64,000 nucleotides of DNA, taken from positions 1-64,000 of the forward strand of contig NZ_SMBO01000008.1 in assembly GCF_004342985.1 (NCBI RefSeq), read 5' to 3'. Every line of letters begins with the position of its first letter. Within the stretch, counting starts at the first letter, position 1. Position numbers and translations under genes: made by a program. The DNA comes from Novosphingobium sp. PhB57. GTDB taxonomy: Bacteria > Pseudomonadota > Alphaproteobacteria > Sphingomonadales > Sphingomonadaceae. Below the pieces are notes generated by a model that worked only from the letters and a program-made list of their open reading frames with translations, ran no database searches and was not told the DNA's origin. This document shows positions 26,436 to 34,752 of the stretch, piece after piece.

Positions 26436-26472
26436 ATAATCAATGTTCAATATATAATTGACTGATGTCTAT
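26436..26472. promoter_or_regulatory. Double operator D, shared divergent promoter
   Basis: ATAATCAATGTTCAA (26436-26450) and TTGACTGATGTCTAT (26458-26472), centres 22 bp apart with a TATATAA spacer. The second copy is weak. It lies between the LprI-like gene (minus) and the secreted-protein gene at 26515 (plus). Confidence 0.6.
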
Positions 26473-26514
26473 TTATGTCGCACCTTCCCCTCGCCACGAT
26501 GGAGATTCAGACCC

Positions 26515-27288
26515 ATGCGCAAGATTGCCCCCGTTTTTGTCGCTGTCCTGCTTGCAGCTTGGGCCCCTGCGGCGGTCGCGCAGCCCGAACCGGCCACGCG
26601 GCTGACTTTGTGCCGCCCCGGTTCGGACATGCCCAGCGCCGAACTGGAGACGCAGGCGCTAGGTACCGCGACCTGCCCTTACGACGAAACCGATCTGGGC
26701 GGGCGCATCGCACATCTGATCGAGCGTGCCAGCGGCACTCGCATAGAGCATGTCGGCTTGGCACTGAGTTTCGGGCTTCCGGGGATCAAGCCGATCCGCA
26801 GCGAACGCCGCATGACTGCGTATGCGACAATGGCAAGTGGTAAGGACTGGAAGATGCTGATTGCCGTCCGTGAGGCGGCTTTCCCGCTCGGCGACGACCA
26901 GCCCGCCGTCTTCGAGACTGGCGCAGATCCGCGCCGGCTCGTCGGCCTGGACAAGCTCGATGTCGAGATCGATCTGACGCTCGAGACTAAGAACGGCGCA
27001 ACCGGCCCCGATGGCTGCCTGACCGCCGCACGGTTGGCGGCAGCGGCGAAGAGTGCGGGGTGGCAGGACCTCACCACCGTTTCCCAGACGTTCGTGACCG
27101 ATGGTGGCCCGGGCTACCCGCTCTATCGCGGGCCGGAAGGGCGCATCATGACCTTCACGCTCGATCGGCAGGAGGGCGGGCTGCCGAGCGGGAGGGACAT
27201 GGAAAGCAGTTGTCTGCGCAAAGTCATGATTGCAACCGCTGCCAACACCCCGGAAGGACTCAAGCGCCGCACTCTCCCCGTGCCCTGA
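26515..27288 (+). CDS. Secreted protein, unknown
   Basis: 257 residues, signal peptide (APVFVAVLLAAWAPAAVA) followed by QPEPATRLTLCRPGSDMP. The mature part has four cysteines and a C-terminal segment VTDGGPGYPLYRGPEGRIMT. Start at MRKIAPV with GGAG about 13 bases before it. It is the only gene on the plus side of operator D and converges with the gene at 27294. No family recognised. Confidence 0.65.
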   Translation: MRKIAPVFVAVLLAAWAPAAVAQPEPATRLTLCRPGSDMPSAELETQALGTATCPYDETDLGGRIAHLIERASGTRIEHVGLALSFGLPGIKPIRSERRMTAYATMASGKDWKMLIAVREAAFPLGDDQPAVFETGADPRRLVGLDKLDVEIDLTLETKNGATGPDGCLTAARLAAAAKSAGWQDLTTVSQTFVTDGGPGYPLYRGPEGRIMTFTLDRQEGGLPSGRDMESSCLRKVMIATAANTPEGLKRRTLPVP

Positions 27289-27293
27289 CGCTT

Positions 27294-27959
27294 TCAGTAA
27301 AGCAGCCAGGGTACGACCTTGTCGGCCCCCTCGATGCGGAAATACTGTCCCACCAGCGCACCGCCGAGCTGGCAGTAGGGCGCCAAACTGCCCGGCCGCA
27401 CGCTCTCGTCCTCGATCGCCAGCGCGATACCGAGGCGGCGTATAAGGATGACATGGCCTGAGCTATCTGTTGGCGTCACTACGATGCCATCACCCGCCGA
27501 AGCCGCAGATCCCTCGATGACGCAGATACCTTTGCCTCTATCAAGGGTATGGGAAATGCTGACTATCTTGGCATGGCCTCTATCGTTCAGGTCGAGCAGG
27601 ACTTCCTTCATCCCATCGCTCCAGCCGCCTTTCATGCCCTGCCAGTCGCCGGGCCGGATGCTGGAGAGGAACTGGTGTCGCTGATCCTTTAGCGATGCCG
27701 TCACCTCCTCCAGATCCTGCGCGCTTGCCTTGCCTTCCCGCACCATGACAGCCGCTCTTTTTGCGAGCGCCTGTGCCCAAATTTTCCACGCCCTCTGGTT
27801 ACCGCGTAGCACCTCGGCGGAAACTGGATCGAGGGTGGCCGCTACCCTGTCCGCCTCCGCAGTCATGGCTGACTGGCGATCAGGGGTGGTGGATGCAGCG
27901 GCAGGCGCGGCAGTAAGGCACAAGGTCAAAGCGAGAAAACGTACACGAACCACAGCCAT
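27294..27959 (-). CDS. Secreted protein with LprI-like helical part
   Basis: 221 residues with a signal peptide (LALTLCLTAAPAAA). After it come LDPVSAEVLRGNQRAWKIWA and QALAKRAAVMVREGKASAQD, an arrangement (helix, N-Q-R-x-W, helix) like the LprI/DUF1311 fold but without its cysteines. The second half is beta-rich (ICVIEGSAASAGDGIVVTP) and ends in VPWLLY. The layout, helical domain plus beta domain, parallels the gene at 25700. Last gene of the operon starting at 30497. Confidence 0.6.
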   Translation of the reverse strand: MAVVRVRFLALTLCLTAAPAAASTTPDRQSAMTAEADRVAATLDPVSAEVLRGNQRAWKIWAQALAKRAAVMVREGKASAQDLEEVTASLKDQRHQFLSSIRPGDWQGMKGGWSDGMKEVLLDLNDRGHAKIVSISHTLDRGKGICVIEGSAASAGDGIVVTPTDSSGHVILIRRLGIALAIEDESVRPGSLAPYCQLGGALVGQYFRIEGADKVVPWLLY

Positions 27960-27963
27960 TCCT

Positions 27964-28537
27964 TTATCGAAAGATCTTCAATGTTGCCATTGCCGGCGTG
28001 AAAAGCCGGGCCACCTCCGCGGGGTAGTCACGTTCCAGCATCTCCCAGTCGGTGCGCGGCAAAGGCAGGAATGCGGCATCGCTATTGCCCTGACTGTCCT
28101 TGCAATTGTGCAGCTCGAAGTCTAGGCGGAGCACCTCGGCAAGCGCTGCCAGAGTCTCGGCGCGGTCGGCATCCCCGCCTCCGTAATCAATGCGCGTAAG
28201 CGCCCCTCCGCGCGTGATCTCCAGCCACAAGTCATCGAAGCGCGCGGACAGCGCCGGCAAGCCCAGCAAGGCTGGGCATTTTGTCGCGATCTCATCCTCC
28301 TCCTCGCCGCGGTCGACCCACAGCACGATTTCGTCGGTGTCTGGCGAGCACATCGAACAGGTAATGTGGATCGGCATGCGCGATGTAATGGCGGATGAGT
28401 GCCATCGGGACGGTCCGGTCGACGGGACCGGCATGAACTGGGCGGGCGGCGTCCGCGATGCGCCGTTCCTCCTGGTTAGCCTCCCACAGCTCGAAGGCAT
28501 CGTCGGTCAGTGCGATCCGCGCGGAATCCCGGGTTAC
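27964..28537 (-). pseudogene. Hypothetical gene with lost start codon and frameshift
   Basis: The coherent reading starts VTRDSARIALTDDAFELW, runs through RHYIAHADPHYLFDV, then after a frameshift near 28340-28347 continues TDEIVLWVDRGEEEDEI to the stop at 27964. The first codon is GTA; the preceding gene ends TAA in the overlap GTAA, where a GTGA stop/start overlap would be expected. So a G-to-A change may have destroyed the start. No signal peptide, unlike most of the island. Function unknown. Confidence 0.5.
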
Positions 28538-28912
28538 GGGCAGTCATAACAGCGCACCTGCCCGGTCTCGCTCCAGCGGTATTGCACGCAGCCATCCACC
28601 AGCGAGATTTTGGCAAAGCAGGGCATGTACGAAAAGGCAAGGTGAGCGGGATGGACGATGATCTCGTCGCGGCGATAGGGCATCCGCACAGCGCATGTCG
28701 ATCTCGAACGGGTCGGGATGAAAATGCAGGTTAAACTTCAGACGACGGGGGGCATGGTGCAGCGCGCCGATCGATTCCACCGTCGTACCTCTGGCGTATG
28801 AGAATATAGCGTCCAGGCGCTCCGCCGTAATGCGCCCGGTCGGTTTGCCATCTGCTCCGCTGCCTTCGAAATTGCGGCTGATCAGCGCGTGCAACCATTG
28901 TCCTATCTTCAT
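28534..28912 (-). pseudogene. Hypothetical cytoplasmic protein, frameshifted
   Basis: The frame starts MKIGQWLHALISRNFEG and is coherent to FHPDPFEIDMRCADA, then a one-base shift in a CCC run at 28678-28680 restores YRRDEIIVHPAHLAFSYMP through VQYRWSETGQVRCYDCP. Repaired length is about 125 residues, ending in CYDC. It has no signal peptide. The start lies 13 bases after the stop of the LprI-like gene upstream. Possibly a sequencing artefact. Function unknown. Confidence 0.5.
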
Positions 28913-28925
28913 TGCATGCTGGTCC

Positions 28926-29459
28926 TTATGGATCGCTTGTGCTGCTGAAGTAGGCTTTCTCCAATTCCCGCAATTCCTCGTTGCGGCGTTGGTAGTGCGC
29001 GATCACGCAATCCTCCCCCGCCAGCCCTTGCGCAGTGCCATAGCCAAACACATCGTCGATGATACCGCAGTCGGCCTCGGCAAAGGCCGTCCAGTGCCGC
29101 TGCGCCTCGGCGAAAGAGGCTGCCGCGCGGGAGTAATCGGTTCCGGCAGGGCCTTTGCCTTCCAGGGCCTTGCCAATGCGCGCCACGATCCCCGCCTGCG
29201 CGGTCTTGAGCGCTTCGCGGTGGTCGACCATACAGTGCCCCCAGCCCAACGTGGTGCCTTCGCCCTCGGCTTCCGCCTTCTTCACGCACTGCGCCAGCCA
29301 TGCCGGATCGTCCATCGGCTGGGTCTGCCTCGCCGGGGCCTCGCTTGATGGATCGGGCGCAGCCACGACGGCTGCGGCAGGCAAGGCCTGACCGGCCAGC
29401 AGAAGCCCCGCGAGGACGCGTGCCATCGCCGCGCCGCCCGCTCTGCTCAGCCCGATCAT
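28926..29459 (-). CDS. LprI/DUF1311-family secreted protein
   Basis: 177 residues with a signal peptide (MARVLAGLLLAGQALPAAAV). The conserved C-terminal half of the family is clear: FAEAQRHWTAFAEADCGIID, then GLAGEDCVIAHYQRRNEEL with the Q-R-x-W, the C pair and the final R-x2-EL helix. LprI of mycobacteria inhibits lysozyme, and the domain is widespread in proteobacteria with unproven roles. The ATG overlaps the stop of the preceding gene as ATGA. Central gene of the operon controlled from operator E. Confidence 0.8.
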   Translation of the reverse strand: MIGLSRAGGAAMARVLAGLLLAGQALPAAAVVAAPDPSSEAPARQTQPMDDPAWLAQCVKKAEAEGEGTTLGWGHCMVDHREALKTAQAGIVARIGKALEGKGPAGTDYSRAAASFAEAQRHWTAFAEADCGIIDDVFGYGTAQGLAGEDCVIAHYQRRNEELRELEKAYFSSTSDP

Positions 29460-29953
29460 GTTCCTTTCGCTCCCTTCAGGCACTCGGAAATGCGGGCGGC
29501 GACAGGATTCCAGGTGGCCGCAGCCGCCTTGGGATAGACTAACCGGAAGCTGGCGAAGCGCACCGTATCGGACAGGCCGCGCTGGTAGAACACCTTGCCA
29601 TCCATTGTTCCCGACAAGGCGTACCAGCCCGGCTTCGACGCCTTGTAGGTGATCGTTCCATGCTCACCGGTGATGTGCGCGGTTTCCGCCGCCAGCACCT
29701 GCGCGGGCGTGAGGTTTTGCGCATTGAAGGTGCCCCATACCTCCAGTCGCGTTCCATCCGCCGCAACGAACACGCGCCCGTCGCCGTTGTCCGCCTCCGG
29801 CTGCGGGGTCAGCAGGTCCGCCGGGAAGCAGATCAGAAATTCAAACCGCGCATTGCCGTACGTATTCCAGTCGTGCTGCGGCGGCGCAGCGCCCCAAACG
29901 GCGGATATCGGCGCTGCGGCGGCCGCCAGCAGCGCCAATTGAAGCATTCTCAT
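29456..29953 (-). CDS. Secreted protein, PADLL/NGDG type
   Basis: 165 residues with a signal peptide (MLQLALLAAAAAPISAVWGA). The mature part, YGNARFEFLICFPADLLTPQ followed by PEADNGDGRVFVAADG, matches a family of small periplasmic proteins I have seen annotated only as hypothetical; it carries one Cys early and one late. A single beta-sandwich domain is likely. It lies 43 bases after the gene at 29997 and is ATGA-linked to the LprI-like gene. Confidence 0.65.
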   Translation of the reverse strand: MRMLQLALLAAAAAPISAVWGAAPPQHDWNTYGNARFEFLICFPADLLTPQPEADNGDGRVFVAADGTRLEVWGTFNAQNLTPAQVLAAETAHITGEHGTITYKASKPGWYALSGTMDGKVFYQRGLSDTVRFASFRLVYPKAAAATWNPVAARISECLKGAKGT

Positions 29954-29996
29954 TGCGGTTCCTTTCCGGTCGGATGCAAAGATACATAAGTCGGTG

Positions 29997-30497
29997 TTAC
30001 GCGCCCGGCGCGATACGGGCGAGCAGCGCTTCCCAGTCCGCAATCAGCCGCGTGCGCTGCTCGGCCGGCACTACCAGCGAGATGCAGATCGTGGAGACTT
30101 CCCTGTTTAGCACCCGCTTGCATTGCCAGTTGCGGGTGTTGAGCGGCATTTCGCCCCAGAACACGACGCTGTCGAGCTTGCGGCGAGACAGCGACACGAA
30201 CATGTCCGGCAGGATCGCGCCGCTGGTGTTCGCCCCCGGCGCACGCCATTCGCAGACGGCATCTGATGATATCAGGTCGGCGCCGGGCCCGCAGGGACCC
30301 TGCTCAGTGTACTTGGGAAACCACCGCTCCAGCATAGCCAAGAAACGCGGTGACGGCCCTGCAAGGTCGGCCCGCGACAAGCCGTTCAGCGTTGCATGGA
30401 TCTGGGTGACCTCTTCCGCGCGGGCAGAAACCGTTCCTCTGAAGGTCGACGCGATCAGCATGACGGCGGCGGCGGCGGCATGCTTAGCGAAAGCCAT
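29997..30497 (-). CDS. Secreted protein, unknown
   Basis: 166 residues with a signal peptide (AKHAAAAAVMLIASTFRGTV). Mature part EEVTQIHATLNGLSRADLAG, then FWGEMPLNTRNWQCKRVLNR with four cysteines overall. First gene of the five-gene minus-strand operon; operator E lies 48 bases before the chosen ATG (MAFAKH). An upstream ATG at 30533 would sit almost inside the operator. No family recognised. Confidence 0.65.
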   Translation of the reverse strand: MAFAKHAAAAAVMLIASTFRGTVSARAEEVTQIHATLNGLSRADLAGPSPRFLAMLERWFPKYTEQGPCGPGADLISSDAVCEWRAPGANTSGAILPDMFVSLSRRKLDSVVFWGEMPLNTRNWQCKRVLNREVSTICISLVVPAEQRTRLIADWEALLARIAPGA

Positions 30498-30544
30498 GTC
30501 GAACCTCTTCGATATCCATGATAACGGGGGCAACCTAGCGTAAA

Positions 30545-30581
30545 ATGATCGCCGTTCAAATTAAAAATCGACAGCGATCAT
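30545..30581. promoter_or_regulatory. Double operator E, divergent
   Basis: ATGATCGCCGTTCAA (30545-30559) and ATCGACAGCGATCAT (30567-30581), centres 22 bp apart. The pair is itself symmetrical (AAAATGATCGC ... GCGATCATTTT). It controls, by position, the minus operon starting at 30497 and the decayed LprI-like gene on the plus strand. Confidence 0.75.
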
Positions 30582-30676
30582 TTTTGCAGGGCGTGGTGGC
30601 CGCAAGATTACGAAACATCGTTCTATATGACCACTTCATCTTCATGAAGGTGCCTTTCGATCCTGGAGGAGCGATC

Positions 30677-31266
30677 ATGCCCGTCCGGATGCTGAGCGCA
30701 TGTGCGGACATCGGCGTTGCCGCCTGCTGCCCACCGTCAACCCTGCCTGGCCGCCGCGCCCTCGTTCGATTGCCGCAAGGCGTCCTCGTGCAACAAGAAG
30801 CTGATCTGCGCAATTCTGGGCTGGCCTCGCTCGACCGCCAGATCGCCGCACGGTACAGGAGGCTGCTGACACAGTTCGACAGCGCCTCCGCCAAGCTGCT
30901 GAACCAGGATCAGCAATGGTTCATGACTGGCCGCCGCGACGACACCTGCATGGGCCCGCGTTCGGCCAAGGACCTCGCCAGTACCCTGCGCCGCCGACTT
31001 GCCTTCCTAACGCGATCCGGCTGTCCCCGCCCGCCGGATTGATCGGCAAGTGGCGTAACGTTTCCGGCGAGATCCGCCGTCGCCTGTCCGGAACCGCCTC
31101 GTTCGCGGCGAACACGTCAGAACCGTCGGTCGGGCGCCGGGTCTGCGATGCCCAGGGCAACACCGCCAGCGATGCACATGGCCGCTGGACCGCACAGATC
31201 ACTGAGCCGACGGCCAGCCATCTCACTGGTCCGCACCAGACCGCCGCTGACAATCACGCAGAGTGA
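30677..31266 (+). pseudogene. LprI-like secreted protein gene with several frameshifts
   Basis: Piecing frames together gives a signal region, SFDCRKASSCNKKLICA, then LASLDRQIAARYRRLLTQFD, NQDQQWFMTGRRDDTC, and after another shift SPPAGLIGKWRNVSGEI. This is the LprI/DUF1311 order (C..A..C...IC, LD..I...Y, Q..W) plus a C-terminal beta domain as in the gene at 25700. At least three shifts are needed: near 30710, near 30812 (an A missing from an A-run) and near 31002. GGAGGA precedes ATG 30677. The cumulative damage favours true decay here. Confidence 0.65.
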
Positions 31267-31381
31267 CAACAAACCGGGTTACTGCGGCCGCAACCGATCG
31301 CTGTCCGTCGGGTACTTTTTCGTAGGCCCGAATTAACCGCGCGTCGCCCCCCAGGCTGCTTAGGTCCGGCTTAGGAAGCCC

Positions 31382-32581
31382 TCAATAATCCACCACCACC
31401 GATTCGGTCTTGAGCACCGGCGGCGCCGAGGCGAGCGCCTTGCGCAGGGCCTGCGTGGACGGATGGTTCGCGCCCAGCGTGCGCTCGTCTATTTCGATCG
31501 CCGTGGCAATCAGCGCCTTGCCCTCCTTTTCATGACCCATCGCCCGCTCCGCCATGCCAAGGTTGCCGTAGCTTTCCGCCGTGTCGGGATGATAGCGCCC
31601 GAGTGCCGCTTCGCGCAGCTTCAGGGCTTGGCCTAGTTGCACAGCCGCCATCGAGAACATGTCTTGGCGGTAGTAGTTCATCCCCAGACCGTTATAGCCG
31701 CTGGCGGTCGTGACGTGCTCTGCGCCATACAGCTTCGTCCACATATTGATCGCGATGCCGTACATCATCTTCGCCTTGCCGGACTGGCCCTGACTATCGA
31801 GATTGAGCGCAATGTTGAGTGCATTCTGGGCGACCAAATCCGGCACCGTGCCATCCGCCTCGCGGATGGCCAGCGCCGTCTCGAACAAACCTTGCGCTTC
31901 GGCGAAGCGTCCCTGCCCGCTCAGCGCCGCCGCCAGATTGTTGTAGCTTGTCGCGGTATCCAGATCGTTCTCGCCCAACTCCTGACGCCGGATATCGAGC
32001 GCGCGGCGATAGAACGGCTCGGCTTTGGCGGGGAGCCCCTGCTTGTCGAGGGTCAGCCCGACGATCGATAGGGCGTGCGCCGCTTCGGGCGCCTCTGCCT
32101 TGCCCGCCGTCCGTAAGAGTTCCAGCGCCTTATAGCTTTGCGCCGCGCCCTCATGCAGCTTGCCCTGCATGGTCAGGTTGTAGCCCAGCGCCGAGTAGGC
32201 CTCCGGTACAATCGGCGCGGAGTCCGCATCTGTCTGCAGCAGTTTTAGAATGGCGCGGCGCATTGGCTCTGCCCGCTTGTAGTCGCCTTGGATTTCGATG
32301 TTGCGCGCAAGCCGCTGCATGCCCGCTGCAACCATCGGATCACGCTCTCCCAATAGGCGCCGTCGTTGGTTTAGCGCATCGCGCCAAACAGGCTCGGCGT
32401 CCACAAAGCGGCCCTGCTTTTCAAGAGCGTCCGCTTTTCGCATCGCTTCGCCAAGCCGCGCGACGGCGGTATCGACAGCGGCGACTTGCTTGGCAGTCGG
32501 TTCCCGCGCCTGAACGCCCGGAGCGAGGATAGCAAGAGCCGCGCCGAGCGCGGCGCAAGCCACAGGCTTGCAGGAAACCAT
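31382..32581 (-). CDS. Exported TPR protein
   Basis: 399 residues with a signal peptide (CAALGAALAILAPGVQA) followed by at least six tetratricopeptide repeats of the kinesin-light-chain type (for example YNNLAAALSGQGRFAEAQGL and YGNLGMAERAMGHEKEGKAL). TPR arrays bind partner proteins, so in the periplasm it could scaffold the small secreted proteins of the island. Start at MVSCKPV; an ATG at 32602 is also in frame. Operator F is 53 bases upstream. A short antisense-oriented fragment of a similar gene lies at 34414-34614. Confidence 0.82.
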   Translation of the reverse strand: MVSCKPVACAALGAALAILAPGVQAREPTAKQVAAVDTAVARLGEAMRKADALEKQGRFVDAEPVWRDALNQRRRLLGERDPMVAAGMQRLARNIEIQGDYKRAEPMRRAILKLLQTDADSAPIVPEAYSALGYNLTMQGKLHEGAAQSYKALELLRTAGKAEAPEAAHALSIVGLTLDKQGLPAKAEPFYRRALDIRRQELGENDLDTATSYNNLAAALSGQGRFAEAQGLFETALAIREADGTVPDLVAQNALNIALNLDSQGQSGKAKMMYGIAINMWTKLYGAEHVTTASGYNGLGMNYYRQDMFSMAAVQLGQALKLREAALGRYHPDTAESYGNLGMAERAMGHEKEGKALIATAIEIDERTLGANHPSTQALRKALASAPPVLKTESVVVDY

Positions 32582-32633
32582 CGTAATTTCTTCCGTTGCC
32601 AAAATGCTGGATTGGACATCACCATACCGAAAA

Positions 32634-32670
32634 TTAATCGCCGTTCAAATTACAATTGCACATTGATTAT
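32634..32670. promoter_or_regulatory. Double operator F, divergent
   Basis: TTAATCGCCGTTCAA (32634-32648) and TTGCACATTGATTAT (32656-32670), centres 22 bp apart. It sits between the TPR gene (minus) and the gene at 32714 (plus) and shares 11 identical bases (ATCGCCGTTCAA) with operator E. Confidence 0.75.
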
Positions 32671-32713
32671 TTTTGGATAGTCTTCCTTCCCGTACGGACA
32701 GTCAGAGGGCCCT

Positions 32714-33232
32714 ATGCGACATTCAGCGTTCCGCCGGATATCCATCTGCACAAGCGCGTCAATTATGCTCGCGGGTTCTGCGTATTCCGCCACTGCTGAG
32801 CCGACCTCGCCTGCCGAAACCGAGGAATTTCTGAGGGAGGCGACCAGCGCCTGCCGGCGAGGTGAGTTCTACGAATTTTTGGAAGCCTTCATCGCCTCCG
32901 GCGCAGTGCGTGCCCGCTACCGCGACGTGCCCTCTGAGCCTTTCCGGATCGGCAAAGTCGATTATGCTAACCTCGATCCGTCCTCGGTCGCGTTGTCCAA
33001 TCCAGATCCAAACAAGCGTTTCCGCGAACTTGCCGTCGACGTGACGGACTTGCCCGGCAAGGGTTGTCGTCTAACTTACCAGCCCGGGATTTTTCAGGAT
33101 GACGGCGAAGGCAACGGCCGAACCCTTGTGCGCAGGATCGGCATGCCAAAGTCCTACGACTTCGCATGGAAGAATGGCTGCTGGCGGCTGAGTAAGGCCG
33201 GCAACTTACCCCCGGCAGCTGGAGCGAAATGA
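32714..33232 (+). CDS. Secreted protein, FxxFLxAF/GCWxL type
   Basis: 172 residues with a signal peptide (SASIMLAGSAYSATA). It begins with a Cys-containing helix (ATSACRRGEFYEFLEAFIAS) and ends KNGCWRLSKAGNLPPA. The outline matches the smaller protein at 22158, which also has FxxFLxAF and a final CW-x-L, so they look like diverged paralogues. First gene downstream of operator F on the plus strand, with the Ivy-like lipoprotein 15 bases after it. Confidence 0.65.
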   Translation: MRHSAFRRISICTSASIMLAGSAYSATAEPTSPAETEEFLREATSACRRGEFYEFLEAFIASGAVRARYRDVPSEPFRIGKVDYANLDPSSVALSNPDPNKRFRELAVDVTDLPGKGCRLTYQPGIFQDDGEGNGRTLVRRIGMPKSYDFAWKNGCWRLSKAGNLPPAAGAK

Positions 33233-33247
33233 AGACAAGGAGAAGAC

Positions 33248-33817
33248 ATGAAGGTGGTTGCTTTGACGGGCTTGGCTTTGCTGGCCCTTGCAGGATGCAG
33301 GCAGACGGCAGGCACGTCCGATGAACAAACCCAAGGCCCCGAGATCACGGCGAAGACCGCCACGCCGAACGCCACTCTCGTCGTCCAGCCCTCCATCGCG
33401 CCTGCGGTCGATCTGACGCCTTACATTGGCAAGTATCCCTTCGACGTCGTGGAGGGGCATCGCTTCCTTGATAACCCGGTGGTGAAGGCCGCGATCGCCG
33501 CTTCGGTGCCAGACGCGAAGGTTCGTGCGGTCGTCCGATACAAGGACGGCGAACTGGGGATCCCGATCAAACGCGTCAAGGGCGGCCGGTTGCTGATATG
33601 GGGCGGCGAGAACCACGCCGAGGACTATAGGAACTGGGCTGTAGTGCTCGCACCCGATGGGTCGGAACCCGAAGTATGTATATACGGCGGGCTGGGCTAC
33701 GATGAAGACTTCCAGTCTTCGCAATGGTTCGAACCGGGCACGCCCAGCCTCATGAAACAAGGCAAGTGCCCTTCGGATGCTGAAGATTATCCCGCTGTGC
33801 CGATTGCGGCTGGGTAA
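33248..33817 (+). CDS. Ivy-like lipoprotein paralogue lacking the cysteine loop
   Basis: 189 residues with a lipobox (ALLALAGCRQ), so lipid-anchored. The mature part has YIGKYPFDVVEGHRFLDNP, clearly homologous to YVGKYPFDKVDGVSFLDHP of the protein at 16716. Where that one has GCQQHAC, this has GGENHAE: the His is kept and both cysteines are gone. If the loop is the lysozyme-inhibiting element, this copy has changed target or function. GGAG lies upstream of ATG 33248. Second gene behind operator F. Confidence 0.65.
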   Translation: MKVVALTGLALLALAGCRQTAGTSDEQTQGPEITAKTATPNATLVVQPSIAPAVDLTPYIGKYPFDVVEGHRFLDNPVVKAAIAASVPDAKVRAVVRYKDGELGIPIKRVKGGRLLIWGGENHAEDYRNWAVVLAPDGSEPEVCIYGGLGYDEDFQSSQWFEPGTPSLMKQGKCPSDAEDYPAVPIAAG

Positions 33818-33917
33818 GTTTGTATCGCTGATGCCTGGGAAGCAGCCGGTTGATCGCGATTGGTGCCACTATTTTGGGTGCCGCGACCGGCCAGCTGCCA
33901 TGGAGGGAGGTTTCAAG

Positions 33918-34409
33918 ATGGGCGTTCCTCGATCTAATTTGATGACAAAGAAGGCCGGAATGAATGGCTATCGTCACTGTGCTGTCGGCATGGTCGCGAT
34001 GGCCAACTGCGTTTCACCGGTATTGGCTAGTGGCCAGCTACCCCCCTCACCAATGGAATCGCGCCGCTTTTCCAGCTTCGCAAAATGCTTGGCGTTCCTG
34101 AAAGATCGGTATCGGGCAGACTTGAAAAAAGCAGATCGCAGGCCGATTCGCGTCGATGACGGAAGCAGCCAGACGCTGATTGATAGCCTTGGCGTCGTCG
34201 CCACTTCGCCAAAGATTGCGACTTACAAGGTGACCGAAGGCTGGAGCTTCCGCCGGCCGGATCTGAAAATCCGCCAGATCATCACAAGCTACAGTTACGA
34301 GACAACCTTTATGCGGTGCGATCGTGAAGAGCTGACGGGGTCAAGCTATAAAGGCTACGCACTCGAAGGATTCGAAGATTTGCCCGAGAACTGGGACCCG
34401 ACAAAGTAA
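33918..34409 (+). CDS. Secreted protein, unknown
   Basis: 163 residues; hydrophobic N-terminal segment HCAVGMVAMANCVSPVLA acts as a signal. Mature part FSSFAKCLAFLKDRYRADLK followed by a beta-rich half (ITSYSYETTFMRCDREEL). Start chosen at ATG 33918 because GGAGG precedes it by eight bases; later Met codons at 33942 and 33960 would give a more usual signal length. Third gene after operator F, 100 bases after the previous stop. Confidence 0.55.
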   Translation: MGVPRSNLMTKKAGMNGYRHCAVGMVAMANCVSPVLASGQLPPSPMESRRFSSFAKCLAFLKDRYRADLKKADRRPIRVDDGSSQTLIDSLGVVATSPKIATYKVTEGWSFRRPDLKIRQIITSYSYETTFMRCDREELTGSSYKGYALEGFEDLPENWDPTK

Positions 34410-34413
34410 TCCG

Positions 34414-34614
34414 CTATGGCGTCTCGAAACGCAATGAAAGAATACGTGTCCTTCCTCGTTTGAAAACCGCTAGTGTGGCCATCTGCGAACTGTCGATTCC
34501 GATCAGCGCGATGCGCAGATCGATAGCCTCGCGCCATTGACGCCCAGCTTCGCGATGCTCCTCAGCTTTGTCGAGAGCGTGGCCCGCGCTCCATGGTAAC
34601 GCCAAGTTCGGCAA
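34414..34614 (-). pseudogene. TPR protein fragment
   Basis: A 66-codon frame containing ALDKAEEHREAGRQWREAID followed by LRIALIGIDSSQMAT. It lines up with ALEKQGRFVDAEPVWRDAL and LLGERDPMVAA in the first repeats of the exported TPR protein at 31382-32581. No signal peptide, no further repeats. Probably the remnant of a duplicated TPR gene. Confidence 0.45.
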
Positions 34615-34752
34615 TGCCGGGCATGATCCGGCCGGTTGGGTTGGGGTGGGGTGGGCGGCGGTGGGGTCGGAACTTGGCCCACACCTGCGGCTGCGACGAC
34701 GACTAGGGCAATGGCAAACTGGCGGGAAGCCTAGAGTCAGGAATACCGATAA

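Noticed and set aside
33850..33864. Possible eighth operator copy (TTGATCGCGATTGGT)
   Set aside because: It lacks the central base, matches only half and has no partner 22 bp away.
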